51,039 bases of DNA from Limnochordia bacterium (GTDB taxonomy: Bacteria; Bacillota; Limnochordia; DUMW01). The stretch spans positions 1 to 51,039 of the forward strand of contig JALNWK010000021.1 in NCBI GenBank assembly GCA_023230925.1, given 5' to 3'. The notes beneath the pieces are model-generated. The model searched no databases and was not told the DNA's origin. It saw only the letters and a list, made by a program, of their open reading frames with translations. Made by a program: the position numbers and the translations under genes. The first letter of the stretch is position 1, and each line of letters starts with the position of its first letter. Of this stretch, positions 16,421 through 25,017 are shown piece by piece.

Positions 16421-17446
16421 ATGTCTGAAGAGAAGAAGAAGGTTTTGGAGAAAACCGTCGGGAACATAGAAAGGCAGTTTGGCAAAGGCTCGATTATGTT
16501 TCTAGGCGAGGCATCGACCAAGCCAAATCCCGAATATATTATTCCTAGTGGCTCCTTGGCCTTGGACGTGGCCTTAGGAGTGGGGGGAATCCCCCGAGGC
16601 CGGGTAATCGAAGTATTTGGCCCTGAGTCCTCCGGTAAGACCACTTTGGCTTTGCATCTCATGGCTGAAGCCCAGAAAAAAGGTGGCATCTCAGCCTTTA
16701 TTGATGCGGAGCATGCCCAAGATCCGCTTTATGCGCAGAATCTCGGGGTTAATCTGGAGGAGTTACTTGTGTCTCAGCCCGATTCGGCTGAACAAGCATT
16801 GGAGATTACCGAAGCACTGGTACGCAGCGGAGCTATTGATGTGGTTGTTATTGACTCGGTGGCCGCCCTGGCTCCTAGGGCGGAGCTAGAAGGGGAAATG
16901 GGAGATTCCCATGTGGGACTGCAGGCCCGGCTGATGTCTCAAGCTCTCCGAAAGCTTTCCGGTGCCATTAACAAGTCTAAGACCGCGGTGGTCTTTACCA
17001 ACCAGATCCGGGAGAAGGTAGGGGTAATCTTTGGGAACCCGGAGGTGACACCGGGCGGGCGCGCCCTTAAGTTCTACTCCTCGATCAGACTTGATATTCG
17101 CAAGATAGATAATATCAAGCAGGGTACGGATATCATGGGGAATCGGATCCGGGTGCGAGTTGTGAAGAACAAAGTGGCACCACCTTTTAAAACGGCTGAG
17201 TTTGACATTATGTACGGGACCGGGATTTCTAAGGAAGGAGATATTCTGGATATGTCTGTGGAGCTTGGCATTGTGGAAAAAAGCGGCGCATGGTATTCCT
17301 GCGAAGATACCAGGCTGGGGCAGGGCAGGGAGAATGCCAAGCAATTCCTTAGGGAAAACCCCTCTTTGAGTCTGGAATTGGAGAATAAGGTTCGCCAGGC
17401 CCATGGACTGCCCTCTATTGAAGGCGAGGCAGTTGAAGCGAAGTAG
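16421..17446 (+). CDS. recA: recombinase RecA
   Basis: A 341-residue RecA, the DNA strand-exchange ATPase and LexA co-protease. Walker A GPESSGKT is at 67-74, with the characteristic lead-in GGIPRGRVIEV and the downstream QIREKVGVIFGNPE and GGRALKFYSS segments of the DNA-binding loops. The acidic C-terminal tail is short (GEAVEAK). ATG 16421 is preceded by AACAGGAAG. I did not find a clear Gram-positive LexA box (CGAAC-N4-GTTCG) in the 121-base upstream gap. recX follows after one base. Confidence 0.98.
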   Translation: MSEEKKKVLEKTVGNIERQFGKGSIMFLGEASTKPNPEYIIPSGSLALDVALGVGGIPRGRVIEVFGPESSGKTTLALHLMAEAQKKGGISAFIDAEHAQDPLYAQNLGVNLEELLVSQPDSAEQALEITEALVRSGAIDVVVIDSVAALAPRAELEGEMGDSHVGLQARLMSQALRKLSGAINKSKTAVVFTNQIREKVGVIFGNPEVTPGGRALKFYSSIRLDIRKIDNIKQGTDIMGNRIRVRVVKNKVAPPFKTAEFDIMYGTGISKEGDILDMSVELGIVEKSGAWYSCEDTRLGQGRENAKQFLRENPSLSLELENKVRQAHGLPSIEGEAVEAK

Positions 17447-17447
17447 C

Positions 17448-17903
17448 ATGGAGGAAAACGTAAAAGCGGCCAAGCAGCTTTCTATTAAGCTGCTTGGCAG
17501 ACGAGAACACAGTGTCTATGAAGTAAGGGCCTATTTAGTCAGGCGTGGTTTTGTTGATGATGTCATCGAGGAAGTCATCCAATGGCTTCTCAGTTATGAT
17601 TACCTCAATGATGCTCGATTCGCCGAAGAGTTAATCCGTTACCGGATCACTAGAAGCGGACATGGTCCCAGGAAGATTCGGTGGGAGTTGGGTCAAAAGG
17701 GTGTTGATTCGCATCTTGCTACACGCCTACTTGACGAGTTGTACTCCTCGGAAGAAGAGGAAAGACAGGCGGCGCTTGCCGCTGAGAGTTGGAGCAGGCG
17801 GACCACGAAGCCCTCAGATCCAGCACGCCTGTCTCGCTACCTAGCGGGAAGGGGTTTTTCCCATGAAACGGTGCGCCGCATCATTAATGAGCGGCGTGAT
17901 TAG
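17448..17903 (+). CDS. recX: regulatory protein RecX
   Basis: A 151-residue RecX, which binds RecA filaments and modulates their activity. Three-helix repeats are visible: LLGRREHSVYEVRAYLVRRGF, WLLSYDYLNDARFAEELI and LSRYLAGRGFSHETVRRII. Phrases such as YLNDARFAE and SGHGPRKIRWEL are typical. The frame extends upstream inside recA to 17403, but ATG 17448, one base after the recA stop, gives the expected length. There is no strong ribosome site, suggesting translational coupling to recA. Confidence 0.92.
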   Translation: MEENVKAAKQLSIKLLGRREHSVYEVRAYLVRRGFVDDVIEEVIQWLLSYDYLNDARFAEELIRYRITRSGHGPRKIRWELGQKGVDSHLATRLLDELYSSEEEERQAALAAESWSRRTTKPSDPARLSRYLAGRGFSHETVRRIINERRD

Positions 17904-17909
17904 GGTTAC

Positions 17910-17939
17910 TTGACACTGATTTGTGGCATAGGCTACAAT
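17910..17939 (+). promoter_or_regulatory. sigma-A-type promoter of rny
   Basis: A perfect TTGACA (17910-17915) is followed after 18 bases by TACAAT (17934-17939). It begins 7 bases after the recX stop. Transcription would start near 17946, giving a leader of only 25-40 bases before the rny coding region. Confidence 0.7.
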
Positions 17940-17969
17940 GTTTCAGTATTGTGATGAACGTTTGTGTGA

Positions 17970-19517
17970 GTGGAGGTGGTCAGGATTATTTATGTACTTT
18001 ATGTAATTATCGGACTTGTGATCGGGTTGTTTGGCGGTGTCGTGTTACGCGAACACCTATACAGGAAGAGGATCGGTGCTGTTGAGGATACAGCCCGTGA
18101 AATACTAGAGACGGCCACTAGGGAGGCAGAGGCAAAGAAACGGGAACTACTCCTGGAAGCCAAAGAAGAGATTCACAAAATGCGGACCGAGCTCAACGCC
18201 GAGGAGCGGCAAAGGCGTCATGAGTTGCAGAGCCTGGAGCGGCGCCTTGTTCAAAGAGAGGAATCCATAGATCGACGTAGTGAATCCATTGACAAACAGG
18301 AAAGCCTTGTGCACAGTAAGCTGAAAGCTGTGGAGAACAAGGAGAGCGAGCTTGAGAGGATCATTGCCGCTCAACGGTCGGAGCTAGAGCGCATTGCTCA
18401 GTTGACCGCAGAGCAGGCCAAGCAAATGCTGCTGACAAACCTGGAGGAGGAACTAATCCAAGAGCGGGCCGCCCTGATCCGGGAAACAGAGGCACTGGTT
18501 AAGGAAGAAGCTGAGAAAAAGGCCAGAGAGATTGTTGGTCTTGCCATTCAACGTTGTGCCGCAGATCATACTGCGGAAACAACGGTTTCTGTTGTGACTT
18601 TGCCCAACGATGAGATGAAAGGACGCATCATTGGCCGTGAAGGTCGTAATATCCGGGCGTTGGAGACCCTAACTGGAATCGATCTGATAATCGACGATAC
18701 TCCGGAGGCGGTGATTCTATCCGGCTTCGATCCCATTCGACGGGAAGTTGCCCGCATTGGGTTGGAAAAACTGGTGGCGGATGGTCGGATTCACCCCGCG
18801 CGGATCGAGGAAATGATTGAGAAGGCCCAGCAAGAGGTGGAACAGTCCATTAAGGAAGCCGGCGAACAGGCTGCCTACGAAGTAGGAGTAAGGGGATTAC
18901 ATCCTGAACTGATTAAGCTGCTCGGACGGTTGCACTACCGTACCAGTTACGGGCAAAATGTACTACGTCATTCGGTGGAAGTGGCCCAACTAGCGGCCCT
19001 AATGGCCGATGAGCTTGGCTTGGACGGGCGTTTAGCCCGGCGTGCTGGCCTGCTCCATGATATTGGTAAGGCTGTTGATCATGAGACCGAAGGCACCCAC
19101 GTGGAACTGGGGGTTTCTTTGCTACGACGGTATAAAGAATCCGAGGACGTGATCCATGCGGTGGCCTGTCACCACGGGGATCATGAGGCTAGTTTGGTGG
19201 AAGCTGTGCTGGTGGCTGCAGCGGATAGTATTTCCGCTTCTCGTCCCGGCGCCCGCAGAGAAACCTTGGAGGCGTATATCCGCCGCTTAGAGAAGCTAGA
19301 AGAGATTGCCGACTCCTTTTCCGGTGTGGATAAGGCCTATGCGATTTCCGCAGGGAGGGAAGTCCGTATTATGGTGAAGCCTGAAAAGGTTTCTGATGAT
19401 GAGTCGACAATCATGGTTAGGGAGATCGTTAAGAAAATTGAGTCCGAATTGGAATACCCAGGACAGATTAAGGTCACGGTAATCAGGGAGACCAGAGCCG
19501 TGGACTATGCTAAGTAG
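17970..19517 (+). CDS. rny: ribonuclease Y
   Basis: A 515-residue endoribonuclease that starts mRNA decay at the membrane. An N-terminal membrane helix (about 6-27) precedes a long charged coiled coil (about 35-195). A KH domain has IIGREGRNIRALE (about 218-230), followed by an HD domain with LLHDIGKA and CHHGDHEA. The start is uncertain. GTG 17970 opens the frame but has no upstream ribosome site, while the strong GGAGGTGG at 17972-17979 lies inside the frame. An ATT codon at 17985, 7 bases after GGAGGT, would give a protein starting at IIYVLYVIIG, the family's usual beginning. GTG 17970 is listed here as the conventional choice. ymdB follows 30 bases later, as in many Bacillota. Confidence 0.95.
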   Translation: MEVVRIIYVLYVIIGLVIGLFGGVVLREHLYRKRIGAVEDTAREILETATREAEAKKRELLLEAKEEIHKMRTELNAEERQRRHELQSLERRLVQREESIDRRSESIDKQESLVHSKLKAVENKESELERIIAAQRSELERIAQLTAEQAKQMLLTNLEEELIQERAALIRETEALVKEEAEKKAREIVGLAIQRCAADHTAETTVSVVTLPNDEMKGRIIGREGRNIRALETLTGIDLIIDDTPEAVILSGFDPIRREVARIGLEKLVADGRIHPARIEEMIEKAQQEVEQSIKEAGEQAAYEVGVRGLHPELIKLLGRLHYRTSYGQNVLRHSVEVAQLAALMADELGLDGRLARRAGLLHDIGKAVDHETEGTHVELGVSLLRRYKESEDVIHAVACHHGDHEASLVEAVLVAAADSISASRPGARRETLEAYIRRLEKLEEIADSFSGVDKAYAISAGREVRIMVKPEKVSDDESTIMVREIVKKIESELEYPGQIKVTVIRETRAVDYAK

Positions 19518-19547
19518 ATGACCGGACTAGATTGGTGGTTAGGCTAG

Positions 19548-20339
19548 GTGAACAATACTGTTAATCTGCTGCTTGTAGGTGATATTGTCGGCAAATCGGG
19601 GCGGCGGGCGATTACGAGGTTCTTGAAGCAAGTCTGTGGCGAATACGAGATAGACTTTGTCATCGCCAACGGTGAAAACGCCGCTGGTGGTATGGGCCTG
19701 ACTCAAGATGTAGCCTGTGAGCTTTTTGGCCGGGGCGTCCATGTTCTAACTAGCGGAAACCATATTTGGGACAAGAAAGATATATACGGGCTGATTGATG
19801 AGGAGCCCCGCCTGCTACGCCCGGCTAATTACCCGCCGGGTGTTCCTGGACTGGGGCTTGGTTTTTATGTCCTAGGTGATTACCATATCGGGGTGATCAA
19901 CCTGTTAGGACGGGTGTTTATTCATGATCTGGATTGTCCTTTTCGCTGTGTGGACGCCCTGTTAGAAGAGGCAAAGGCAAAGACGAATATTATCGTGGTT
20001 GATTTCCATGGGGAAGCGACCGCAGAAAAATGTGCCATGGGTTGGTATCTGGATGGCCGAGTAAGCGCCGTTTTTGGGACCCATACCCATGTGCAGACAA
20101 ATGATGCCCGGATTCTACCCGGTGGTACTGCCTATATTAGCGATGTGGGTATGTGCGGGGCCCGGGATGGGGTCCTTGGATTTACCGTTGACCCCATTAT
20201 TGGCAAGTTTAAGTCCGGGTTACCGACTCGGTTTGAAGTGGCCAAGGGCAGTTTGCTGTTTTGTGCCCTAGTGGTACGAATAAACCCCGAAACCGGTCTT
20301 GCAGAGAGTACGACAACAATCTCCCTTACCGAGGACTAG
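19548..20339 (+). CDS. ymdB: YmdB-type metallophosphoesterase (TIGR00282 family)
   Basis: A 263-residue calcineurin-like phosphoesterase with the family motifs VGDIVGKSGRRA (about 8-19), ANGENAAGGMGLT (about 40-52), SGNHIWDKKD (about 66-75), VDFHGEATAEK (about 150-160) and GTHTHVQTNDA (about 176-186). In Bacillus subtilis YmdB hydrolyses cyclic nucleotides, influences biofilm and motility, and is linked to RNase Y; the adjacent rny gene here fits that. The start is GTG 19548 with GGTTAGG nearby. No signal peptide or membrane segment is seen, so it acts in the cytoplasm. spoVS follows. Confidence 0.93.
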   Translation: MNNTVNLLLVGDIVGKSGRRAITRFLKQVCGEYEIDFVIANGENAAGGMGLTQDVACELFGRGVHVLTSGNHIWDKKDIYGLIDEEPRLLRPANYPPGVPGLGLGFYVLGDYHIGVINLLGRVFIHDLDCPFRCVDALLEEAKAKTNIIVVDFHGEATAEKCAMGWYLDGRVSAVFGTHTHVQTNDARILPGGTAYISDVGMCGARDGVLGFTVDPIIGKFKSGLPTRFEVAKGSLLFCALVVRINPETGLAESTTTISLTED

Positions 20340-20446
20340 GCACCTTTAGGGCAACCGGTACATAATATGGTACTTGACAGGTTGCCTCTGGCAGCTTCCG
20401 TCCAGGTTGCCCAGACAGCCGAAAAACGTCCTTGGGGGGAACAATA

Positions 20447-20707
20447 TTGGAGATTCTCAAAGTATCGACGAAGTCAAATCCGAACTCCGTAGCGGGTGCT
20501 TTGGCAAGTGTATTGCGGCAGCATAGTGGTGCAGAAATGCAAGCAATTGGAGCTGGGGCAATAAACCAAGCGATTAAGGCGGTGGCTATTGCCCGGGGAT
20601 TTATGGCGCCAAGCGGTGTTGATTTGGTGTGCATACCAGCTTTCATGGACGTGGTCATCGACGGACAAGAACGTACTGGGATGAGATTAATTGTCGAGAC
20701 TAGGTGA
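20447..20707 (+). CDS. spoVS: stage V sporulation protein S
   Basis: An 86-residue SpoVS (Alba-like fold), needed for progression of spore development in Bacillus. LKVSTKSNPNSVAGALA, IGAGAINQAIKAVAIARGF and SGVDLVCIPAF are near-identical to the family pattern. The frame is open from 20432, but TTG 20447 with GGGGGG 7 bases upstream gives the conserved N-terminus LEILKVS. The stop overlaps the GTG start of the dipeptidase by 4 bases. A TTGACA at 20374 lacks a matching -10 box. Its presence is one of the clearest signs of a spore former. Confidence 0.95.
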   Translation: MEILKVSTKSNPNSVAGALASVLRQHSGAEMQAIGAGAINQAIKAVAIARGFMAPSGVDLVCIPAFMDVVIDGQERTGMRLIVETR

Positions 20708-21669
20708 TATGGGTGAACCAGTTAATCATAGCAGATTTCCATTTAGATGTTCTGTCTGCGGCCCTGGAACAGGGTAGGGATCTGACCCGTTGGAACCATT
20801 CTGGGCATGTGGACCTGCCCAGAATGGAAAGGGCAGGGGTTGACCTTGCGGTATTTGCCCTGTTTCCCTACGGGTCTAGGACCCAACCTCTTTGGAACCG
20901 TGTGCTCCAGCAGTTGCAGCTTGTCCTACGACTAGCAGAGGATAAGCGGGTGCAGTTATTGCGCCGCGGAAGGCATCTTCTAGCACCGGCCAGGCAATAT
21001 CGGCCGAGGATTGCCCTATCACTGGAAGGGGCATGTCCTCTAGTCATCAATGATCACTACGCAAGGCATCGCCTAGTTTTCCTGTCCCAGTTGGGCGTGC
21101 AGCTAGTTAATCCCACCTGGAACTACAGTAACATCTTTGCCAGTGCCGCGATGGATCCCGGAAGGAAGTACGGCCTGACAAAAGCAGGCAAGAACTTGAT
21201 TGAAGATATGAATCAGTTGCGGATGTTGCTTGATGTATCCCATCTTTCTGAAACAAGCTTCTGGGGGGCAGTGGAACATAGTCTTCTGCCTCCTGTGGCA
21301 TCCCACTCCAATGCCAAGGCATTATGTGATCATCCCCGTAACCTCACCCGGGCACAGATTAAGGCAATTGCAGAGCGCCGTGGTGTTGTCGGGGTGAACC
21401 TGTGCCCCTATTTTCTCACCACCGCCCCCACTGCCAGTATAGATGATGTGCTCTCCCACATTGATTACCTAGTTGAAGTCGGCGGTATTGATTCCGTTGC
21501 CATTGGTACCGACTTCGATGGTATTAGTCAAGTCTGCTTAGGACTTGATGATATTACCTCCCTCCCCCTGTTAGCCGAAGAATTGGATAAAAGCGGCTAT
21601 CCCCGCTGGGCTGTGCAAAAGATCCTTGGAGGAAACCTGCTGCGGGTACTCAACTCCGCCCTTGCATGA
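20704..21669 (+). CDS. membrane-dipeptidase family (peptidase M19) enzyme
   Basis: A 321-residue zinc dipeptidase of the renal-dipeptidase fold. Metal-ligand motifs are in order: FHLD (about 12-15), SLEGA (about 107-111), DVSHLSE (about 178-184) and SHSNA with CDHPRNLT (about 200-215). GTDFDGI follows near residue 266. It hydrolyses dipeptides, possibly with D-residues from wall turnover (family knowledge). GTG 20704 overlaps the spoVS stop as GTGA; GTG 20713 is an alternative. No signal peptide is seen. The translational coupling to spoVS suggests expression during sporulation (inference). Confidence 0.9.
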   Translation: MIWVNQLIIADFHLDVLSAALEQGRDLTRWNHSGHVDLPRMERAGVDLAVFALFPYGSRTQPLWNRVLQQLQLVLRLAEDKRVQLLRRGRHLLAPARQYRPRIALSLEGACPLVINDHYARHRLVFLSQLGVQLVNPTWNYSNIFASAAMDPGRKYGLTKAGKNLIEDMNQLRMLLDVSHLSETSFWGAVEHSLLPPVASHSNAKALCDHPRNLTRAQIKAIAERRGVVGVNLCPYFLTTAPTASIDDVLSHIDYLVEVGGIDSVAIGTDFDGISQVCLGLDDITSLPLLAEELDKSGYPRWAVQKILGGNLLRVLNSALA

Positions 21670-21731
21670 AATTCCATTTCCCAACGCATAATAGGTGTAT
21701 CCTGTGGAAAAATGATGATGGGTAAAGGAGT

Positions 21732-21950
21732 ATGAGAGCCGTGAACGTAGTCAAGGTAATTGAGTTAATCGGCCAGTCTAAGCTAGGCTGGGAAGACGCA
21801 GCAAGACAAGCAGTAAAAGAGGCCAGTACTACGGTACGGCAGATTACGGGGGTAGAGCTAAAAAACTTTACCGGCGATGTAGATGAAGAAGGTAACATCG
21901 TACATTACAGGGTCGATCTCCATCTAGCCTTTAAGGTGGAGGACCACTAG
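21732..21950 (+). CDS. dodecin family protein
   Basis: A 72-residue small protein matching dodecin: VVKVIELIGQSKLGWEDAARQAVKEASTTVRQI is readable across the first half (split here as KVIELIGQS, WEDAARQAVKEA and TTVR), and the ending YRVDLHLAFKVED forms the third strand. Dodecins assemble as hollow dodecamers that store flavin or coenzyme A. AAAGGAG 2-3 bases before ATG 21732 with the closely spaced start is typical. A membrane protein follows 22 bases later in what looks like a two-gene unit ended by a strong terminator. Confidence 0.92.
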   Translation: MRAVNVVKVIELIGQSKLGWEDAARQAVKEASTTVRQITGVELKNFTGDVDEEGNIVHYRVDLHLAFKVEDH

Positions 21951-21972
21951 TTAACAGTGTGGAGGTGAGAAA

Positions 21973-22305
21973 ATGGATTGGATCGGAGCTGTAGTAAGGT
22001 TTGTAGTTAGCGCCGTGGTCTTGATGGTACTTAGTTTCATTCTACCGGGATTTCGGACCCTGGGCTTTTTGAACGCCCTTCTGGCCTCGTTAGTAATTGC
22101 AGGTGTCGGTTGGGTTATTGAAGCCATTTTCGGCAAACGAGTTTCCCCCTATGGCCGCGGGATCGTAGGATTCATTGTGGCCGCGGTGGTGATTTGGGCC
22201 ACCCAGTTTGTCGTCCCCAACATGTCCATCTCAGTAATCGCGGCTTTGATTGCCGCCTTTGTCATCGGGGTTATCGATCTATTTGTTCCTACGGCTATTC
22301 GGTAG
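21973..22305 (+). CDS. phage-holin-family (YvlD-like) membrane protein
   Basis: A 110-residue integral membrane protein with four hydrophobic segments (about 5-24, 33-53, 62-81 and 86-104) and the pfam04020-type phrases LPGFRTLGFLNALLASL and FGKRVSPYGRGIVGF. Despite the family name, chromosomal members are not lysis proteins; YvlD of Bacillus is linked to envelope stress. GGAGGTGAG at 21961-21969 precedes ATG 21973. It is followed directly by the hairpin terminator at 22315. Confidence 0.85.
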   Translation: MDWIGAVVRFVVSAVVLMVLSFILPGFRTLGFLNALLASLVIAGVGWVIEAIFGKRVSPYGRGIVGFIVAAVVIWATQFVVPNMSISVIAALIAAFVIGVIDLFVPTAIR

Positions 22306-22314
22306 ACCAGCATT

Positions 22315-22356
22315 AAAATGAAGCAGGTACTCCCTTGGGGGTGCCTGCTTCATTTT
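22315..22356 (+). terminator. strong hairpin terminator after the holin-family gene
   Basis: AAAATGAAGCAGGTAC (22315-22330) pairs with GTGCCTGCTTCATTTT (22341-22356) through 16 positions with one wobble. The A-run and T-run flanks make it likely to work in both directions. It separates the rny-spoVS block from the germination gene. Confidence 0.85.
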
Positions 22357-22470
22357 GCTTTCCAGCTATTGTGGTGTGCGGGCACTAAAGGATTGGTCCT
22401 TTGCATAAGGGTGGAGCCGTCGGAGAAGACTACCTAGAAGCGAGAGGATTTTCCTGTAGGAGTGAACATA

Positions 22471-23925
22471 ATGGATCTCAGCCGCAATTTGGACGAGAAT
22501 CTGGAGATTTTCCGCAACGAACTGGCTATTGATACCAACTATGATGTGATCCTAAGAAGACTAACCATCGGCGGCAAGAGGGCAGCTTTGATCTATATTG
22601 ATGGCTTACTCAATGATCAAGTCATGAGTATTGTCATGCGTAACTTGATGAGCGCCCAAAGGGAACAGGTACTGCCAAGTATTCTGGAGTCGATCCTGTC
22701 AAGACACTTGCCCTATACCGAGGTTAGTACGGTTAGTACGGTGCTAGAGTCCATTGAACAGGTCCTCTCAGGCCCCGCCCTACTACTAGTAGATGGTATC
22801 CGCGAAGGGATTATCATTGATGCCAGGGAGTATCCGGTGCGGGCTGTGGGGGAGACGGATCTCGAGCGGGTCACCCGGGGTGCTAAAGACGGATTCGTTG
22901 AGACCATCGTCTTTAACACGGCATTGATCCGTCGGCGGGTGCGGGATGCGGGCTTGCGTTTCGAGTCCGTGAATGCAGGTAATCGTTCCCGTACAGACAT
23001 TGTCATTGGCTATATCGAGGATTTGGCCCCTAAGAAGATTATAGAGCAAGTGAAACAACGGATTAAGCAGGTAGATACCGACGGGTTACCCATGGGGAGC
23101 AAAAGCCTTGAGGAATACTTGGTGGGGGTTAGTCTTAACCCTTTACCTAAGGTGCGATTTTCCGAACGGCCTGATGTCGTAGCGGCCCATCTTTACGAGG
23201 GTCATGTGATTGTCCTTGTGGATACCACCCCCGCGGCGATGATTCTACCAGCTGCAGCTTGGCAGTTTACCCAACATGCCGAAGAGTACTTCCAGCATCC
23301 AGTAGTAGGCAGCTGGTTGCGCTGGGTTCGTTTTGCGGGTATTCTCATCGCCCTCCTACTTACACCCCTTTGGCTGGCCTTGGTAAAGGATATTAGTCTT
23401 TTCCCCGCAGGATGGAGCGTTATTGGACCCAAGGAGCCGAGCACAGTACCCATCTTCGTCCAGTTTATCCTTTTGGAGCTGGGATTTGATTTAATCCGAA
23501 TGGCCTTTATCCATACCCCCAATGCCTTAGCCAGTTCCTTGGGTATTGTCGGTGCTGTACTCTTAGGTCAGTTGGCGGTGACGGTAGGTTTGTTTGTGCC
23601 CGAGACGATCCTATATACGGCGGTGGTGGCTATTGGTTCCTTTGCCATTCCGAGCCTAGAGTTCTCTTTGGCAATTCGGATGTTTCGTCTGTTACTTTTG
23701 ATTCTTGCCGGATTTTTCGGGTTAGGGGGCTTGGGAGTTGGCGTTCTTTTTGTATTCTTGGTCTTCTTATTTACTAAATCCTTTGGTACTCCTTATTTAT
23801 GGCCACTGATTCCCTTTAACGGTTCAGCCTTTGTGCGCCTTTTGTTCCGCACACCGGTCCCTGAGGCGAGAGAGCGCCCCATGGCCCAAAAGGATGGAAC
23901 GGACAAGTTCTCCGGTGACGAGTAG
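22471..23925 (+). CDS. spoVAF: SpoVAF-like spore germination protein (GerA A-subunit family)
   Basis: A 484-residue protein. The N-terminal half is cytoplasmic, with the SpoVAF-type opening NLDENLEIFRNEL and GGKRAALIYIDGLLNDQVM and the family phrases TDLERVTRGAKDGFVET and RTDIVIGYIEDLAP. The second half (about 280-460) holds five or six membrane helices. Members help spores respond to germinants or move dipicolinic acid. The length and first block resemble SpoVAF more than GerAA. No GerB/GerC-type partners or other spoVA genes adjoin it, so it stands alone here. ATG 22471 is chosen because AGGAG at 22458-22462 gives 8 bases of spacing. A GCATA at 22403 recalls a forespore -35 box but its -10 partner is poor. 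Confidence 0.88.
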   Translation: MDLSRNLDENLEIFRNELAIDTNYDVILRRLTIGGKRAALIYIDGLLNDQVMSIVMRNLMSAQREQVLPSILESILSRHLPYTEVSTVSTVLESIEQVLSGPALLLVDGIREGIIIDAREYPVRAVGETDLERVTRGAKDGFVETIVFNTALIRRRVRDAGLRFESVNAGNRSRTDIVIGYIEDLAPKKIIEQVKQRIKQVDTDGLPMGSKSLEEYLVGVSLNPLPKVRFSERPDVVAAHLYEGHVIVLVDTTPAAMILPAAAWQFTQHAEEYFQHPVVGSWLRWVRFAGILIALLLTPLWLALVKDISLFPAGWSVIGPKEPSTVPIFVQFILLELGFDLIRMAFIHTPNALASSLGIVGAVLLGQLAVTVGLFVPETILYTAVVAIGSFAIPSLEFSLAIRMFRLLLLILAGFFGLGGLGVGVLFVFLVFLFTKSFGTPYLWPLIPFNGSAFVRLLFRTPVPEARERPMAQKDGTDKFSGDE

Positions 23926-23991
23926 TCACTTAGCAGGACTTGCCATCCTCGGATCGAATATTGTAGTGTATTGGAAGGAGAGAACCTGTAG

Positions 23992-25017
23992 ATGATCGTG
24001 GGTATTCCCCGAACCCTTGGGTATTATGATTATTGGCCCCTATGGAAGACTTTTTTCTCGGAATTGGGAGTTTCCATTAGATTATCCCGCAAGACAACCA
24101 AACAAATGGTGGATTTCGGAACCAAGAATGCAACCGATGGGACCTGTCTACCGGTAAAGGTTTGCTACGGGCATGTTGCGGACTTGATTGCACAGGGTGT
24201 GGACTATGTTTTTCTGCCGCGTCTAATCAGTGTTGATCCCCGGGAGTACATTTGTCCTAAGTTCATGGGTTTGCCTGATCTGCAAAACAATATGTTTCCC
24301 CAGGTAAAGTTTCTAGACCCAATAGTCGATGTTAAACAGGGGATTAGTTTCTCCAAGGCTTTGTATAGTGTTGGTCGTAAACTAGGCAAAGGAAGAAGAC
24401 AGATTAGGATAAGTACGACTAGCGCCATCAAGGCTCAGGAAGGGTATGAAAAGGCTACGGATCTTGGGGTCAATCCCCGGGACGCACTACAAATGTGGGA
24501 AAACGGAAAGACCACCTTGTTTTTAGAGGAGCTAGAGGAATTGGCCCACGGCTCACTGGATGTCTTAGGAGACCTTGCGCCGGTGAAGGAGCAAACCCAG
24601 GATCTTGTAGTGGGGGTTTTGGGTCACTCCTATCTACTTTATGATGACTACCTGAGTATGAACGTGATTGGTCGTTTACAGAAGATGGGTGTTACGGTCT
24701 GGACCACGGACATGTTGCCGAAGAACACCCTCGATGATCTAGCACACCTGTGGATCAAACCGGTGTTTTGGACCTCGGCAAAGCGGAACATGGGAGCATC
24801 CAGGTACTACGCTCAGGCCAAGTTCGACGGTGTGATTTACCTATCTGCCTTTCCCTGTGGTACCGATTCAATGACCATCACCTTGATGGAGGAAGCTGTT
24901 CGAGGAGCAGGGTGTCCTTTTATGATTCTTACGGTAGATGAACATACCGGGGAGGCGGGGATGTTAACCCGTCTAGAAGCTTTTATCGATATGATTAGGT
25001 GGAGGGTTCGCCGATGA
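23992..25017 (+). CDS. COG3580-type protein (DUF2229; 2-hydroxyacyl-CoA dehydratase-like)
   Basis: A 341-residue cytoplasmic protein starting MIVGIPRTLGYYDYWPLW, the mark of the DUF2229/COG3580 group related to the iron-sulfur subunits of 2-hydroxyacyl-CoA dehydratases. Candidate cluster cysteines are Cys52 and Cys58 (GTCLPVKVCYGH), Cys88 (YICPKF) and one in FPCGTDSM near residue 285. It ends VDEHTGEAGMLTRLEAF, a motif repeated in the next gene. The stop overlaps the next start as ATGA. In many Bacillota the three components seen here are fused into one protein of about 1,400 residues; here they are separate. The substrate is unknown; small-molecule reduction by a double-cubane-type cluster is the best analogy. 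Confidence 0.85.
   Translation: MIVGIPRTLGYYDYWPLWKTFFSELGVSIRLSRKTTKQMVDFGTKNATDGTCLPVKVCYGHVADLIAQGVDYVFLPRLISVDPREYICPKFMGLPDLQNNMFPQVKFLDPIVDVKQGISFSKALYSVGRKLGKGRRQIRISTTSAIKAQEGYEKATDLGVNPRDALQMWENGKTTLFLEELEELAHGSLDVLGDLAPVKEQTQDLVVGVLGHSYLLYDDYLSMNVIGRLQKMGVTVWTTDMLPKNTLDDLAHLWIKPVFWTSAKRNMGASRYYAQAKFDGVIYLSAFPCGTDSMTITLMEEAVRGAGCPFMILTVDEHTGEAGMLTRLEAFIDMIRWRVRR

Noticed and set aside
16886..17473. 195-codon antisense frame across recA
   Set aside because: It is the shadow of the recA coding sequence, with no ribosome site or known protein.
20374..20379. TTGACA before spoVS as a promoter
   Set aside because: No acceptable -10 box occurs 16-18 bases downstream.
22403..22432. Forespore sigma-factor promoter before the spoVAF-like gene
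   Set aside because: GCATA resembles a -35 box, but the candidate -10 is poor and the spacing is off by two or more bases.
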